Assembly: GCF_042650125.1 (NCBI RefSeq)
Contig: NZ_JBHSAP010000005.1
Location: forward strand, 1 to 52,287
Direction of reading: 5' to 3'
Length of the DNA stretch: 52,287 nucleotides
DNA from: Salinithrix halophila
GTDB lineage: Bacteria; Bacillota; Bacilli; Thermoactinomycetales; DSM-45169
Within the stretch, counting starts at the first letter, position 1; every line of letters begins with the position of its first letter. Below, piece by piece: positions 16,819 through 25,534 of the stretch. The notes beneath the pieces were generated by a model. That model did not search any database. It was given only the letters and a program-made list of their open reading frames with translations, and had not been told where the DNA came from. A program made the position numbers and the translations under genes.

Positions 16819-16846
16819 AAGGCCGACTCCCGAGGGAGTCGGCCTT
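16819..16846. terminator. Bidirectional hairpin between the regulator and ligA
   Basis: A 12-bp perfect stem AAGGCCGACTCC / GGAGTCGGCCTT with loop CGAG lies between convergent genes. The T runs are short on both sides (TT and TTTG). Confidence 0.7.
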
Positions 16847-16891
16847 CGCCATAGGATATCCTTATAAATCGTGTTTTCCCGCATACGACGG

Positions 16892-18907
16892 TCATTCCCC
16901 CAGCATCGAGAGGAATTCTTCTTCCCCCACTACTTTGACGCCCATTTCCTGGGCTTTTTTTAATTTGGAACCGGCTTTTTCTCCGGCTACCAGGAAGTCG
17001 GTGTTACTGCTGACGCTGTTGGTCACTCTACCACCCAGTTCTTCGACTCGGGTACCGGCATCCTTCCTCGACATCGATTCCAAGGTACCGGTAAGAACCA
17101 CCGTTTTCCCTGTAAAGGGACTGTCTTCTGCCTTCGACGAGGCGACCGGTCCCCGGTACGTCATGTTGACTCCTGATGCTTCAAGGCGTTGGATCGTCGC
17201 CTTCACTTCGGGGTTTTCGAAATAGGCAACGATGCTCTCAGCCATTTTAGGGCCGATTTCATCCACAGCCTCCAAGGCCTCCCGCTCCGCCCCCATGATA
17301 GCGTGGATATCGCCGAAATGACGGGCGAGCACTTGAGCCCCCTTTGAACCGACAAAGCGGATGCCGAGACCGAAGAGGAGCCGTTCCACGGAATTTTTCT
17401 TACTAGCCTCGATGGCCGCCACTAGGTTTTCCACCGATTTCTTCCCCATTCGCTCCAGTGGCAGAAGATCTTCTTCCCTTAGGTCATACAGATCGGCAGG
17501 TCCCCGAACCAACTCCTCCTTAAAAAGCTGGGAGACCACTTTTTCTCCGAGTCCTTCAATGTTCATCGCACCTCGAGAGACGAAGTGGATGATGCCTTCC
17601 CGGGTTTGGGCCGGGCACTGGGGGTTGATACAGCGCAGGGCCACTTCTCCTTCGAGGCGGACCAGTTCGCTGCCGCACTCCGGGCATTCCGACGGCATCT
17701 CATAGGTCCGTTCCTTCCCGGTACGTTGGTCTTCCAGCACACCCACCACTTCAGGAATAATGTCCCCCGCCTTGCGGACGATCACATGGTCTCCCAGTCT
17801 GATTCCTTTTTCTCGGATAAAATCCTCATTATGGAGGGAAGCTCGTCGGACCGTTGTCCCAGCTAGAGAGACCGGGTCGAGAACCGCCGTCGGTGTAACA
17901 GCACCGGTACGGCCTACGTTGATGACGATATCCCGGAGCACGGTGACCCCCTCTTCAGCAGGAAATTTATAAGCAATCGCCCACCGGGGGCTCTTGGCCG
18001 TGCTCCCCAATTCCTCACGGAGAGCCAGATCATCCACTTTGATCACGATCCCATCAATCTCATAGCCAAGATCCAAGCGGTGTTCCCGCCAGTAGTCGAC
18101 GTAGTCCATCACATCGTCGATTCCCTTAACCGTCACCCGATCCGGATTTACCTTGAGGCCAAGGCGGGTCAGCATTTCGAGGGAAGCTGTATGAGTCGTG
18201 GGGACCTCTTTTCCCTTGATTTCTCCAACCCCGTACAAAAAAGCGTCCAGTGCTCGTTCCGCCGCCAGTTTGGGATCCAACTGCCGTAGGGAACCCGCAG
18301 CGGCGTTTCTCGGGTTAGCAAAAGGGACTTCTCCTCGTTCTTCCTTCACCCGGTTAATCCGCTCGAATTCCTTCTTCGGGAGAAAGGCTTCCCCTCGCAC
18401 TTCCAGAGTGACCGGCTCTTTCAGGCGCAACGGCAGGGAGCGGATGGTCTTTAGATTGGAGGTGATATTCTCCCCGACTCGTCCATCCCCCCGTGTTGCC
18501 CCCCGCACCATAAACCCTTCCTCATAGCGGATGGAAACGGCCAGGCCGTCGATTTTCAGTTCACAAACATAATCGATGGACTCCCGTTCGGTTGTTTTGC
18601 GAATCCGTTGGTCAAACTCTTTCAACTGCTCGAAAGAGAAAGCGTTGCCCAAGGAGAGCATCGGGATCGCGTGTTCTACTTTTTCAAAGAAGGGAAGGGG
18701 TTCGCCGCCCACCCGCTGGGAGGGAGAATCCGGCGTCACCAGGTCGGGATGTTCCTCCTCCAGGGCGATCAACCGCTGCATGAGTTGATCATACTCCGTA
18801 TCACTGATGGCGGGATCATCCATGACATAATAGCGGTAGTTATGCTCCTCCAATTGCCGCCTCAGTTTCTCGATCGTATCTTGTGCTCGTTGACGGTCCA
18901 CTTCCAT
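16892..18907 (-). CDS. ligA: NAD-dependent DNA ligase LigA
   Basis: A 671-residue enzyme, normal length, that seals nicks in DNA during replication and repair, using NAD+ to adenylate itself. Domain Ia (HNYRYYVMDDPAISDTEYD, residues 23-40) binds NMN. The adenylated Lys is K118 in CELKIDG. Next come the OB fold, a four-Cys zinc finger (CPECG...CINPQCPAQ), the helix-hairpin-helix region (LFGLGIRFVGSKGA) and a C-terminal BRCT domain (FTGKTVVLTGTLESMSRKDA). Last gene of pcrB-pcrA-ligA, 18 bases after pcrA, in the standard Bacillales order; the camS-like gene that often follows is missing. Confidence 0.97.
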   Translation of the reverse strand: MEVDRQRAQDTIEKLRRQLEEHNYRYYVMDDPAISDTEYDQLMQRLIALEEEHPDLVTPDSPSQRVGGEPLPFFEKVEHAIPMLSLGNAFSFEQLKEFDQRIRKTTERESIDYVCELKIDGLAVSIRYEEGFMVRGATRGDGRVGENITSNLKTIRSLPLRLKEPVTLEVRGEAFLPKKEFERINRVKEERGEVPFANPRNAAAGSLRQLDPKLAAERALDAFLYGVGEIKGKEVPTTHTASLEMLTRLGLKVNPDRVTVKGIDDVMDYVDYWREHRLDLGYEIDGIVIKVDDLALREELGSTAKSPRWAIAYKFPAEEGVTVLRDIVINVGRTGAVTPTAVLDPVSLAGTTVRRASLHNEDFIREKGIRLGDHVIVRKAGDIIPEVVGVLEDQRTGKERTYEMPSECPECGSELVRLEGEVALRCINPQCPAQTREGIIHFVSRGAMNIEGLGEKVVSQLFKEELVRGPADLYDLREEDLLPLERMGKKSVENLVAAIEASKKNSVERLLFGLGIRFVGSKGAQVLARHFGDIHAIMGAEREALEAVDEIGPKMAESIVAYFENPEVKATIQRLEASGVNMTYRGPVASSKAEDSPFTGKTVVLTGTLESMSRKDAGTRVEELGGRVTNSVSSNTDFLVAGEKAGSKLKKAQEMGVKVVGEEEFLSMLGE

Positions 18908-18925
18908 TCCTCCTGCCTTGGGCGG

Positions 18926-21109
18926 TCATCCGCGGGTGATCGGTGCAAATGTGGCGAGCAGCCGCTTCACTCCGACGGGAGCGGGGAAAGCGATCGTCAG
19001 CTCGGTGTCCTCCCCGTCACCCTGTACCTTGACCACCGTGCCAGTTCCCCATTTTTTATGGCTCACTTTGTCCCCCATACTCCAGTCCAAGTCCTCGTTA
19101 GGAGAGGGACGAACCGACCCCTGACGGAGCACCGGCTTCTTCAAGACCGCCGAAGGCTTTCCGACGGGCTCGATTAGCTCCTCAGGAATCTCTTTTAAGA
19201 AGGGGGAAGCGGGATTGGCGTTCTGTTGGCCAAACAGCATCCTCATACGGGCGCGGGAAAGGTAGAGTTTCTCCTCAGCCCGGGTGATGCCCACATAAGC
19301 AAGCCGCCGCTCCTCCTCCAGTTCTTCAGGATCGTCCAGGGTACGATTGTGGGGGAAGATCCCCTCTTCCATCCCCACAAGAAACACCTGAGGAAATTCC
19401 AGTCCTTTGGCGGAATGGAGGGTCATCATGGTAACGCCCTCCTGCTCCTCCTCCCCTTCGTCTAGAGAATCGACATCGGAAACGAGGGCCAGGTCGGTTA
19501 AGAAGGCAACGAGGGTTTTATCTTCGTTTTTCTCCTCGAACTCCCGCGTGACAGAGAGAAATTCCTCGATGTTCTCCAGTCGGCTAGCCGCCTCCACTGT
19601 CTCTTCCTTGCGTAGTTCCTCCCGATAACCGGAGCGAGCGAGCACTTCTTCGGTGATCTCCCCGGCAGTAAGGTATTCCATCATCGCCGACAGTTCCCGG
19701 ATTAGGGAGGCGAACTGGGTGAGAGGTTGGATAAACCGGTTCGTCAACCCGATATTTTCTACCTCGAGAAGAGCTCGGAACATCGACAAACCCTGCCCAG
19801 TTGCATAAGCGGCAATTTTGTCCAGAGTCGCTTGACCGACGCCCCGTTTCGGCACGTTGATCACGCGAGCGAGGGAGAGATCATCATCGGGATTGACGAC
19901 TAGGCGCAAGTAAGCAAGAAGATCCTTGATCTCTTTTCGCTCGTAAAACTTCATCCCTCCTACCATCCGGTAGGGGATATTCGACTTTAGAAAGACTTCT
20001 TCCACCACCCGGGATTGGGCATTGGTCCGGTAAAGAACCGCAAAATCTCGGTAGTTTTTCCCGGCTTGCCGCTCTTTGACGATGGTGTCGGCGACAAAGT
20101 AGGCCTCGTCGTGCTCGTTTTCCGCTTCGAAAAGTCGCACCGGCTGTCCTTCGTTGTTTTGTGTCCACAGGTTTTTCGCCTTCCGTTCCAGGTTATTGGC
20201 GATCACCCCATTGGCCGCATTCAAGATCGTTTTGGTAGAACGATAATTCTGTTCCAGTTTTACCACTGTGGCATCCGCATAATCCCGCTCGAAGTTCAGG
20301 ATATTGGCGATGTCCGCCCCCCGAAATCGGTAGATCGATTGATCGGAATCACCGACCACGCACAGGTTCCGGTGTTTATCCGCCAACATCTTGACGAGAA
20401 CGTACTGAACGTGGTTCGTATCCTGGTATTCATCCACGTGGATATACTGGAACTTCCGTTGATGATAGTCCAGCACCTCCGGCACTTGTTGAAAGAGGCG
20501 CACCGTTTCCAGCAGGAGATCGTCGAAGTCGAGGGACTGATTAGCCCTAAGCTTGTCCTGATAAGCTATGTAGACGCCAGCCGCCATCTCGTCGTTGAAG
20601 TTTTGAGCGTGGGCCTCCATATCCTTTGGCCCCCACAGCCGATTTTTGGCGTGGGAGATCTTGTTCAGGAAGCTGCGGGGAGGAAATTTCTTCGGATCGA
20701 TGTTCTTTTCCTTCAACACCTGCTTCACCACTGTCAGCTGATCGGAGGTATCCAGGATGGTGAAGTTCCGGTTGAACCCGATCCGGTCGATATCTCTTCG
20801 GAGAAGGCGCACGCACATGGAGTGAAAGGTAGAGATCCAGATCTCCTCTGCCTCCGGTCCTACTATGGCATGGATCCGTTCCTTCATCTCCCGCGCCGCC
20901 TTGTTGGTGAAAGTGATCGCCAGGATGTTCCAGGGGTGAACCCGCTTTTCCGCCATTAGGTAGGCGACTCGGTTGGTTAGCACTCTTGTCTTGCCGCTGC
21001 CGGCACCAGCGACGATCAAAAGCGGCCCTTCCGTCGTTTCCACCGCCCGCCGCTGGTCGGGGTTGAGCCCCTCAAGCATCGTCTCCTTCGTCCAGGTCTG
21101 TGCCATCAT
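18926..21109 (-). CDS. pcrA: ATP-dependent DNA helicase PcrA (UvrD/Rep family)
   Basis: A 727-residue 3'-5' SF1A helicase for repair, removal of recombinase filaments and plasmid replication. It shows the Q motif LNPDQRRAV, Walker A GAGSGKT (K40), Walker B region DEYQDTNHVQ, GDSDQSIYRFRGA, QNYRST, and motifs V and VI (TLHSAKGLEFPQVF, EERRLAYVGITRAEEKLYLS). The C-terminal 50 residues form the Tudor-like module (MGDKVSHKKWGTGTVV) that in PcrA contacts RNA polymerase. It is 40 bases downstream of pcrB and 18 bases upstream of ligA in one operon. The start ATG-ATG leaves a one-residue ambiguity. Confidence 0.97.
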   Translation of the reverse strand: MMAQTWTKETMLEGLNPDQRRAVETTEGPLLIVAGAGSGKTRVLTNRVAYLMAEKRVHPWNILAITFTNKAAREMKERIHAIVGPEAEEIWISTFHSMCVRLLRRDIDRIGFNRNFTILDTSDQLTVVKQVLKEKNIDPKKFPPRSFLNKISHAKNRLWGPKDMEAHAQNFNDEMAAGVYIAYQDKLRANQSLDFDDLLLETVRLFQQVPEVLDYHQRKFQYIHVDEYQDTNHVQYVLVKMLADKHRNLCVVGDSDQSIYRFRGADIANILNFERDYADATVVKLEQNYRSTKTILNAANGVIANNLERKAKNLWTQNNEGQPVRLFEAENEHDEAYFVADTIVKERQAGKNYRDFAVLYRTNAQSRVVEEVFLKSNIPYRMVGGMKFYERKEIKDLLAYLRLVVNPDDDLSLARVINVPKRGVGQATLDKIAAYATGQGLSMFRALLEVENIGLTNRFIQPLTQFASLIRELSAMMEYLTAGEITEEVLARSGYREELRKEETVEAASRLENIEEFLSVTREFEEKNEDKTLVAFLTDLALVSDVDSLDEGEEEQEGVTMMTLHSAKGLEFPQVFLVGMEEGIFPHNRTLDDPEELEEERRLAYVGITRAEEKLYLSRARMRMLFGQQNANPASPFLKEIPEELIEPVGKPSAVLKKPVLRQGSVRPSPNEDLDWSMGDKVSHKKWGTGTVVKVQGDGEDTELTIAFPAPVGVKRLLATFAPITRG

Positions 21110-21149
21110 CCACGCACCTTCCGTTCGTTAAATTCATTGTCTAGCACAC

Positions 21150-21875
21150 TCAAGTCCGGTCTTCTTCTATGCTTAAACCGTCCGCTTCCCGGACGCCTCG
21201 CACGGTGGCCAAAGCAGCTTCTACATTTTGATAGACCAGGTTACCGACCACAACCGTGTCGGCAAGGCGGGCCATACTCTGGGCTTCCTCCCTTCGGGAG
21301 ATGCCGCCTCCATAGAAGAGACGCAGTCCGTCTCGAGCCGTCCCGGCCGCTTCCACCATATCCAAGTTCCCCAGCTTACCGCTATACTCCAGATAAAGAG
21401 CGGGGAGACCGTAGAGATGCTCTGCCATATGAGCATAGGCGGCCACATCCCTAGGGTTGAGGGCCGTTCGGCTCTTTGTCAAGCGTCCCACCCGAGAATC
21501 GGGGTTGAGAACCACATAACCCAAGGCGGCGGTATCTTCCCATGGGATCCAGTCTCCATATGCTTTCACCGCCTGATGCTGGGCGTCAACGATCCAACGG
21601 GTCTCCCCCGCATTAAGAACGACTGGCAGCAAATATCCATCCAGGCCGGGTACCACCGCTTCCTGCACGGAAACCTCCTGTACACACTCCACCGAAAAAT
21701 CCAGGATACGGTCGATCAGTTCCCGGGTCTTCCGATAGGTGACCCCATCTGTCCCACCCACGATTACAGCGTCTGTCCCAGAGAGGCAGATCCGTTCCAG
21801 AGCCGTCTCTGATAAGATCCGGTTGGGATCCAGTTTGAAGACGTGCCGCCATGTTTTCATCCGTTCCCTGACCAT
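21150..21875 (-). CDS. pcrB: Heptaprenylglyceryl phosphate synthase PcrB
   Basis: A 241-residue TIM-barrel prenyltransferase. By family knowledge it joins heptaprenyl diphosphate to sn-glycerol-1-phosphate at the membrane surface, giving an archaeal-type ether lipid precursor. Seen here: the N-terminal WRHVFKLDPNR, VGGTDGVTYRKT, YLEYSG (active-site region) and the phosphate-binding RLFYGGGI and VVVGN loops. The start is ATG 21875, seven bases after AAGGGAGG; a start 129 bases further upstream would add residues absent from the family. First gene of pcrB-pcrA-ligA. Its substrate G1P should come from the glycerol-1-phosphate dehydrogenase encoded at 31064-32158. Confidence 0.95.
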   Translation of the reverse strand: MVRERMKTWRHVFKLDPNRILSETALERICLSGTDAVIVGGTDGVTYRKTRELIDRILDFSVECVQEVSVQEAVVPGLDGYLLPVVLNAGETRWIVDAQHQAVKAYGDWIPWEDTAALGYVVLNPDSRVGRLTKSRTALNPRDVAAYAHMAEHLYGLPALYLEYSGKLGNLDMVEAAGTARDGLRLFYGGGISRREEAQSMARLADTVVVGNLVYQNVEAALATVRGVREADGLSIEEDRT

Positions 21876-21914
21876 GCTCCCGCCTCCCTTCAGCCCGTTT
21901 CCAGTACCAGCCCC

Positions 21915-21943
21915 ATTATATCGTACCGGAAAGAGGGGAGAAA
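21915..21943 (-). promoter_or_regulatory. Candidate promoter of pcrB-pcrA-ligA
   Basis: TATAAT (21915-21920, minus strand) is perfect. The -35 hexamer 17 bases upstream (TTTCTC, 21938-21943) is poor. It would give a leader of about 33 bases before pcrB. Confidence 0.45.
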
Positions 21944-22022
21944 GCGATAGGATGGAGGAACAAGGGACGGGAAACATGCCAAAAAGACGGCCAAGGGGAT
22001 CCAATCCTGCCGTCTTTATTCG

Positions 22023-22049
22023 TAAAAAGCCGCCGATCTCTCGGCGGTT
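22023..22049 (-). terminator. Intrinsic terminator after yerC
   Basis: On the minus strand ACCGCCGA GAGA TCGGCGGC is followed by TTTTT, ten bases past the yerC stop. It separates yerB-yerC from the pcrB operon. Confidence 0.85.
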
Positions 22050-22058
22050 CGAGAAGAA

Positions 22059-22364
22059 TCATTTTTCCTGTTTTGTCTCCTCTAAGCGGTCAAGGGCCAA
22101 GGCATAACCATCGGTTCCGTATTGAAAACAGCGCTTTACGCGGGAGATGGTGGCGGTGCTGGCACCGGTGTCAGCCTCGATCTGATTGTATGTGCAGCCC
22201 GCCCGGAGCATCCGAGCCACTTCCAGACGCTGGGCCAGGGACTTAATCTCTCCAACGGTGCACAGATCATCGAAGAATTGGTAACACTCTTCAATGTTTT
22301 TCAGCGTCAGAACGGCGGCGAAAAGGTTGTCCACTTCTTTTTGTCTCAACTTGTCCAGCTGCAT
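22059..22364 (-). CDS. yerC: YerC/TrpR-like DNA-binding protein
   Basis: A 101-residue cytoplasmic protein of the TrpR-like YerC/YecD family. The helix-turn-helix is visible as CTYNQIEADTGASTATISRVKRC (about 60-82), after a conserved N-terminal helix (FFDDLCTVGEIKSLAQRLEVARML). Family members are near-universal in Bacillales, directly upstream of pcrB; the role is poorly known. Target genes cannot be named. The start ATG follows GGGGGG with seven bases spacing. It is 89 bases downstream of yerB and closed by its own terminator. Confidence 0.9.
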   Translation of the reverse strand: MQLDKLRQKEVDNLFAAVLTLKNIEECYQFFDDLCTVGEIKSLAQRLEVARMLRAGCTYNQIEADTGASTATISRVKRCFQYGTDGYALALDRLEETKQEK

Positions 22365-22453
22365 CGTATCCCCCCTTTATCCTTTCCCTTTACAAATGAT
22401 TGCTTTCACCCTTTAACGTACAAGATTCGACACGTTCCGTCCAGTTCCTTTTT

Positions 22454-23452
22454 CTACTGCCAGGTAAGCTTCCCCTCTTCAGGAAGGACATTGACCCAGG
22501 TTTTCCCTGGCAGAAGCGGAGCGGGTTTACCATCGACGAGGAACTCGATCCAGCCCTTCTCCCGCTTCCAACGGATGGGGGCCCCTTTCCCTCTCTGAAA
22601 CAGCATTCCCTTGCCGCCTGCCTCCCAGTCGACATCTCGATGGCCTGCCCGGTCGGTGATCCGGTGGGGAGCGGTGATCACGACCACATTTTCCATCGCG
22701 AGAGGTTGGTCCGTTTGTCGATCCGTCTGCTTCTCTCCTTGTGAATAACGAACATATTTCCCGAGAGACTCATCATAGCGGTAACCTGCTTTATAAAGAC
22801 GGTGATAGGTGATGTTGACCTGGCTCGCCGCCTTCCCATTGCTGCTCGCCCCTTTCCCGTCAAACACATAAGGGCTGGTGATCGCTTTCGACCGCTCGTA
22901 TCCTCTGGCTTTCACCCCTTCCCAGAGGGCACCCAGGTCGGTGTACAGGTTATGGGGAGGGCGACGGAAGTTTTCTCGCCGGAACCAACGGTCCGCTTCG
23001 TGAATGCCGTCCAAGCTGGGGGCCTTGTTGGTCCGGATCTCCTTCATCGCCTCTTTGGAACCCCCGGCATGAGCTACCACCGCTCGGCTCCCCTCAGCCA
23101 GATCCAGGTAATAAGGGCGCACACTCCGCACGGGCCCCACTGTACCGCTTCTTTCACTGTGGTAGAAGGCAGAAAAACGGGTGATCTCCCCTTCCGCTAG
23201 TACCTCGTACACCATGTCCGCCTTGTCCAGCCCCGTTTGGGGACGTGCCGCAGGATGATTATTCACCATGACCATTAGAACGGGCCTAGCCGGATGATCC
23301 AAGGCTTTACCCGTCAAGGGTTCCATCGCTGGCAACTTCCCTGATGTTTTCTCCTCCTTCATCCACTCACTTACGGGATTCTCCTTCATACAGGCTGTCC
23401 CCATCATCCCTACCAACACCATGACTAAGATGGCGCAACGCTTTTTTCTCAT
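22454..23452 (-). CDS. yerB: YerB-like DUF3048 lipoprotein
   Basis: A 332-residue exported lipoprotein. The signal MRKKRCAILVMVLVG ends at the lipobox GTAC (Cys about 21), giving an anchor on the outer membrane face. The DUF3048 core shows PVLMVMVNNHPAARPQTGLDKADMVYEVLAEGEITRF, GPVRSVRPYYLDLA and NITYHRL, and the C-terminal DUF3048_C region carries WVNVLPEEGKLTW. Molecular function unknown; the gene neighbours yerC and pcrB in many Bacillales. The start at 23452 follows AGGGGTG; the longer frame to 23542 lacks a signal peptide at its N-terminus. Confidence 0.9.
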   Translation of the reverse strand: MRKKRCAILVMVLVGMMGTACMKENPVSEWMKEEKTSGKLPAMEPLTGKALDHPARPVLMVMVNNHPAARPQTGLDKADMVYEVLAEGEITRFSAFYHSERSGTVGPVRSVRPYYLDLAEGSRAVVAHAGGSKEAMKEIRTNKAPSLDGIHEADRWFRRENFRRPPHNLYTDLGALWEGVKARGYERSKAITSPYVFDGKGASSNGKAASQVNITYHRLYKAGYRYDESLGKYVRYSQGEKQTDRQTDQPLAMENVVVITAPHRITDRAGHRDVDWEAGGKGMLFQRGKGAPIRWKREKGWIEFLVDGKPAPLLPGKTWVNVLPEEGKLTWQ

Positions 23453-23651
23453 CCGACACACCCCTATTTTCCCCGGCTCCCGCCGCCTTTTGCATAGGGA
23501 TTCGACGAAAGGGCGGCAGCTTCCTCGGATGATATTTGTCACTTCCTCTCGATTCTTGCCAAATGAGAAGCGTGATTCGCCGGGACCCGTTTCTTTCCTT
23601 CCCTTTGCTTGTTACAATTTATATGGAAACCCAAAATAGAGGAGGCCCGAG

Positions 23652-23921
23652 ATGTCCATCGTGATCGAGTCCCGGGGTTTGGAGAAAAAAGAACCCCCTT
23701 TCTACATTTTTCGGTTTGCCATTCTGCGCGACGGTGAGGAATTCATGGAAAGTCTGGCCCGGTATGTTCACCGGGAAGAAGGGGGCAAGGTTCAATTCAT
23801 GGAACCGGACATGCGCCGGATCCAACAGTTGCCCAACAGTATCGAACAACTAAACGAGCTGGAACGGGTCATTCTCGAAGATGCCCGCCTCACCTTGGGA
23901 GAGGAACCACCATCCCAGTGA
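23652..23921 (+). CDS. Conserved-looking small hypothetical protein
   Basis: An 89-residue soluble, acidic protein (MSIVIESRG...FYIFRFAILRDGEEFMESLARYVHREEGG...LNELERVILEDARLTLG), probably alpha/beta. No family recognised. An excellent GAGGAGG site lies seven bases before the ATG and a strong terminator follows, so it is an independent single-gene unit divergent from yerB. Confidence 0.7.
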   Translation: MSIVIESRGLEKKEPPFYIFRFAILRDGEEFMESLARYVHREEGGKVQFMEPDMRRIQQLPNSIEQLNELERVILEDARLTLGEEPPSQ

Positions 23922-23939
23922 AAAACACATTCGCTTTCC

Positions 23940-23970
23940 AACACTTGCCTCATAGGCAAGTGTTTTTTTT
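23940..23970 (+). terminator. Intrinsic terminator
   Basis: ACACTTGCCT CAT AGGCAAGTGT (10-bp stem) followed by seven T, just past the small hypothetical gene. Confidence 0.92.
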
Positions 23971-24042
23971 CGTGGAAAAATGAAGGGGATAGAGGGGCCT
24001 GCTCCGTCTATATAGAAGGAAGGACCTGATGAGGAGGCAGCC

Positions 24043-24594
24043 ATGAAGGAAGAAGAGTACGGTCTCATCCGTAAAATCCAACAGGGGAAGCGGGAATTGT
24101 ACCGAGATCTGATCGAACGACACCGATCCCGGGTTTACGCTGTTGCATTGAAGATCACGGGCAACCCCGCCGACGCAGAAGATCTGGCCCAGGATGCGTT
24201 TATCCGTGCCTACCAGGCCCTTCCCGGGTTCCGTTTTCAGTCCTCGTTTTCCACCTGGCTGTATCGGATCACCGTTAATCTCGGGTTGGACTGGAAACGG
24301 CGACGTCGATGCTCGCCTCTTTCACCTGAAGCAGAAGCGCTCCAGACCCTCCCTGCCGCCTCAGGGTTGCCGGAACCTTCTCTTCTGGACAAGGAAGTTC
24401 GAGAAAATGTTCGTACCATGGTCTGGAAGTTGCCGGAGAAGTACCGCCTGGTCCTCACCTATTACTATCTGAATGATTACTCCTACGACAAGATCGCCGA
24501 TGTACTGGGGATTAAGAAAAAGGCCGTTGAAACCCGTCTGTATCGGGCGAGGAAGATGCTTCAATCCAAGGGGAAGCGAGGGATGGAACCATGA
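24043..24594 (+). CDS. ECF-type RNA polymerase sigma factor
   Basis: A 183-residue group 4 sigma factor. Region 2 (YRDLIERHRSRVYAVALKITGNPADAEDLAQDAFIRAYQAL...FSTWLYRITVN) recognises the -10 element and binds RNA polymerase. Region 4 (LPEKYRLVLTYYYLNDYSYDKIADVLGIKKKAVETRLYRARKML) binds the -35. An AGGAGG-like site precedes the ATG. The stop overlaps the anti-sigma start (ATGA). Upstream, CGTCTA (near 24012) with TGAAGG about 18 bases before it could be an autoregulated ECF promoter, but the -35 is far from GAAAC. The linked genes suggest an envelope-stress regulon of the SigW/SigX/SigV type; which one is not clear. Confidence 0.93.
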   Translation: MKEEEYGLIRKIQQGKRELYRDLIERHRSRVYAVALKITGNPADAEDLAQDAFIRAYQALPGFRFQSSFSTWLYRITVNLGLDWKRRRRCSPLSPEAEALQTLPAASGLPEPSLLDKEVRENVRTMVWKLPEKYRLVLTYYYLNDYSYDKIADVLGIKKKAVETRLYRARKMLQSKGKRGMEP

Positions 24595-25046
24595 GATGCC
24601 CAATTTCAGATGAAACACTCCTCGCCTTTCACCTGGGAGAACTTCTACCCCATATGAGGGACGAGGTTCAAGAACACCTGGAGAACTGTCCGGAGTGTAG
24701 CTTGCTCGCCAAAGAGCTGGATCAATGGAAAGTTGCATGGGACGATCCCGAGGTGGCTCCTTCCGATGAATGGGTCGACCGAGTGATGGAGGCGCTCCCT
24801 GATCTAGAAGCAGCTCCTCCCCCGTCAAGGCGACGGTTCTTTCGGGCTTATTCATCCCTTAAACGCTCCTCAGCAGCTCATTTCCTGACCGCTCTCGCCG
24901 CCACCGTCGTGTTTATCGTCAGCGATGCTTTCCAATGGATCCCCCATGCCTGGTTCCGTCTTTCGGGCACCATGGGCTGGGTCGGCCTAAAAGGGGATGA
25001 CCTCGTCCCCCTCATTCAGTATCAGATAGGTAAATTCTTTTCCTGA
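24591..25046 (+). CDS. Zinc-type membrane anti-sigma factor
   Basis: A 151-residue protein with an N-terminal zf-HC2 anti-sigma domain: the H-x3-C-x2-C motif is H29, C33, C36 (HLENCPEC). One TM helix (about 94-112, HFLTALAATVVFIVSDAF) and about 35 residues outside follow. It holds the upstream sigma factor at the membrane until released. Start codon and sigma stop overlap in ATGA, showing translational coupling. No protease site can be assigned. Family and context make the call strong even though sequence similarity is limited to the zinc motif. Confidence 0.85.
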   Translation: MRCPISDETLLAFHLGELLPHMRDEVQEHLENCPECSLLAKELDQWKVAWDDPEVAPSDEWVDRVMEALPDLEAAPPPSRRRFFRAYSSLKRSSAAHFLTALAATVVFIVSDAFQWIPHAWFRLSGTMGWVGLKGDDLVPLIQYQIGKFFS

Positions 25047-25072
25047 TTCCACCTTTCAAAGGAGGTTCGTCC

Positions 25073-25534
25073 ATGAAACAATCCAAAGCAGCCACGTTTA
25101 TTCTCTCTTTCATCCCCGGCCTGGGCCATTTCCATCTAGGCTTGATGAATCGTGGCCTTCAGTTGATGATCGTTTTTTTCGGTGCCGCCTTTCTCTTTAA
25201 TCTGATCGATTTCTCTTTCCCTTTTGCCCTGCCGATTATCTGGTTCTTTGGTCTCTTTGATGCTCTGCAGCACTATGACCGGATCCGAGATACCGGTGTA
25301 GTCGATGACCAGCCTTTCTTCGCCTGGAGTCTGTCAACGACGCGCTCTTCGGGGGGCAAATGGGTAGGATGGGTTCTAATCATCACCGGGGTCTTTCTGC
25401 TCGTCGATCACTTCCTGCCTGAATTCATACGAACGGCCTTGTTTGCCATCCTGTTGATCGGGGTAGGAATCCGAATCATTGCAGGAAAGAGCGTGCTTCC
25501 CTCGAGCAGAGAAAGAAAGGATGATGGTTCATGA
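25073..25534 (+). CDS. Multispan membrane protein of the sigma-factor operon
   Basis: A 153-residue membrane protein. The N-terminal part (SFIPGLGHFHLGLMNRGLQLMIVFFGAAFL) has the GLGHF/YLG-R-GLQ pattern of TM2-like domains. The C-terminal pair of helices (WVGWVLIITGVFLLVDHFLP and AILLIGVGIRII) resembles the DUF5668/LiaF transmembrane module. It follows the anti-sigma gene by 26 bases, has AAAGGAGG as ribosome site, and overlaps the next gene by four bases. Likely works with the next protein in envelope homeostasis; the biochemical role is unknown. Confidence 0.75.
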   Translation: MKQSKAATFILSFIPGLGHFHLGLMNRGLQLMIVFFGAAFLFNLIDFSFPFALPIIWFFGLFDALQHYDRIRDTGVVDDQPFFAWSLSTTRSSGGKWVGWVLIITGVFLLVDHFLPEFIRTALFAILLIGVGIRIIAGKSVLPSSRERKDDGS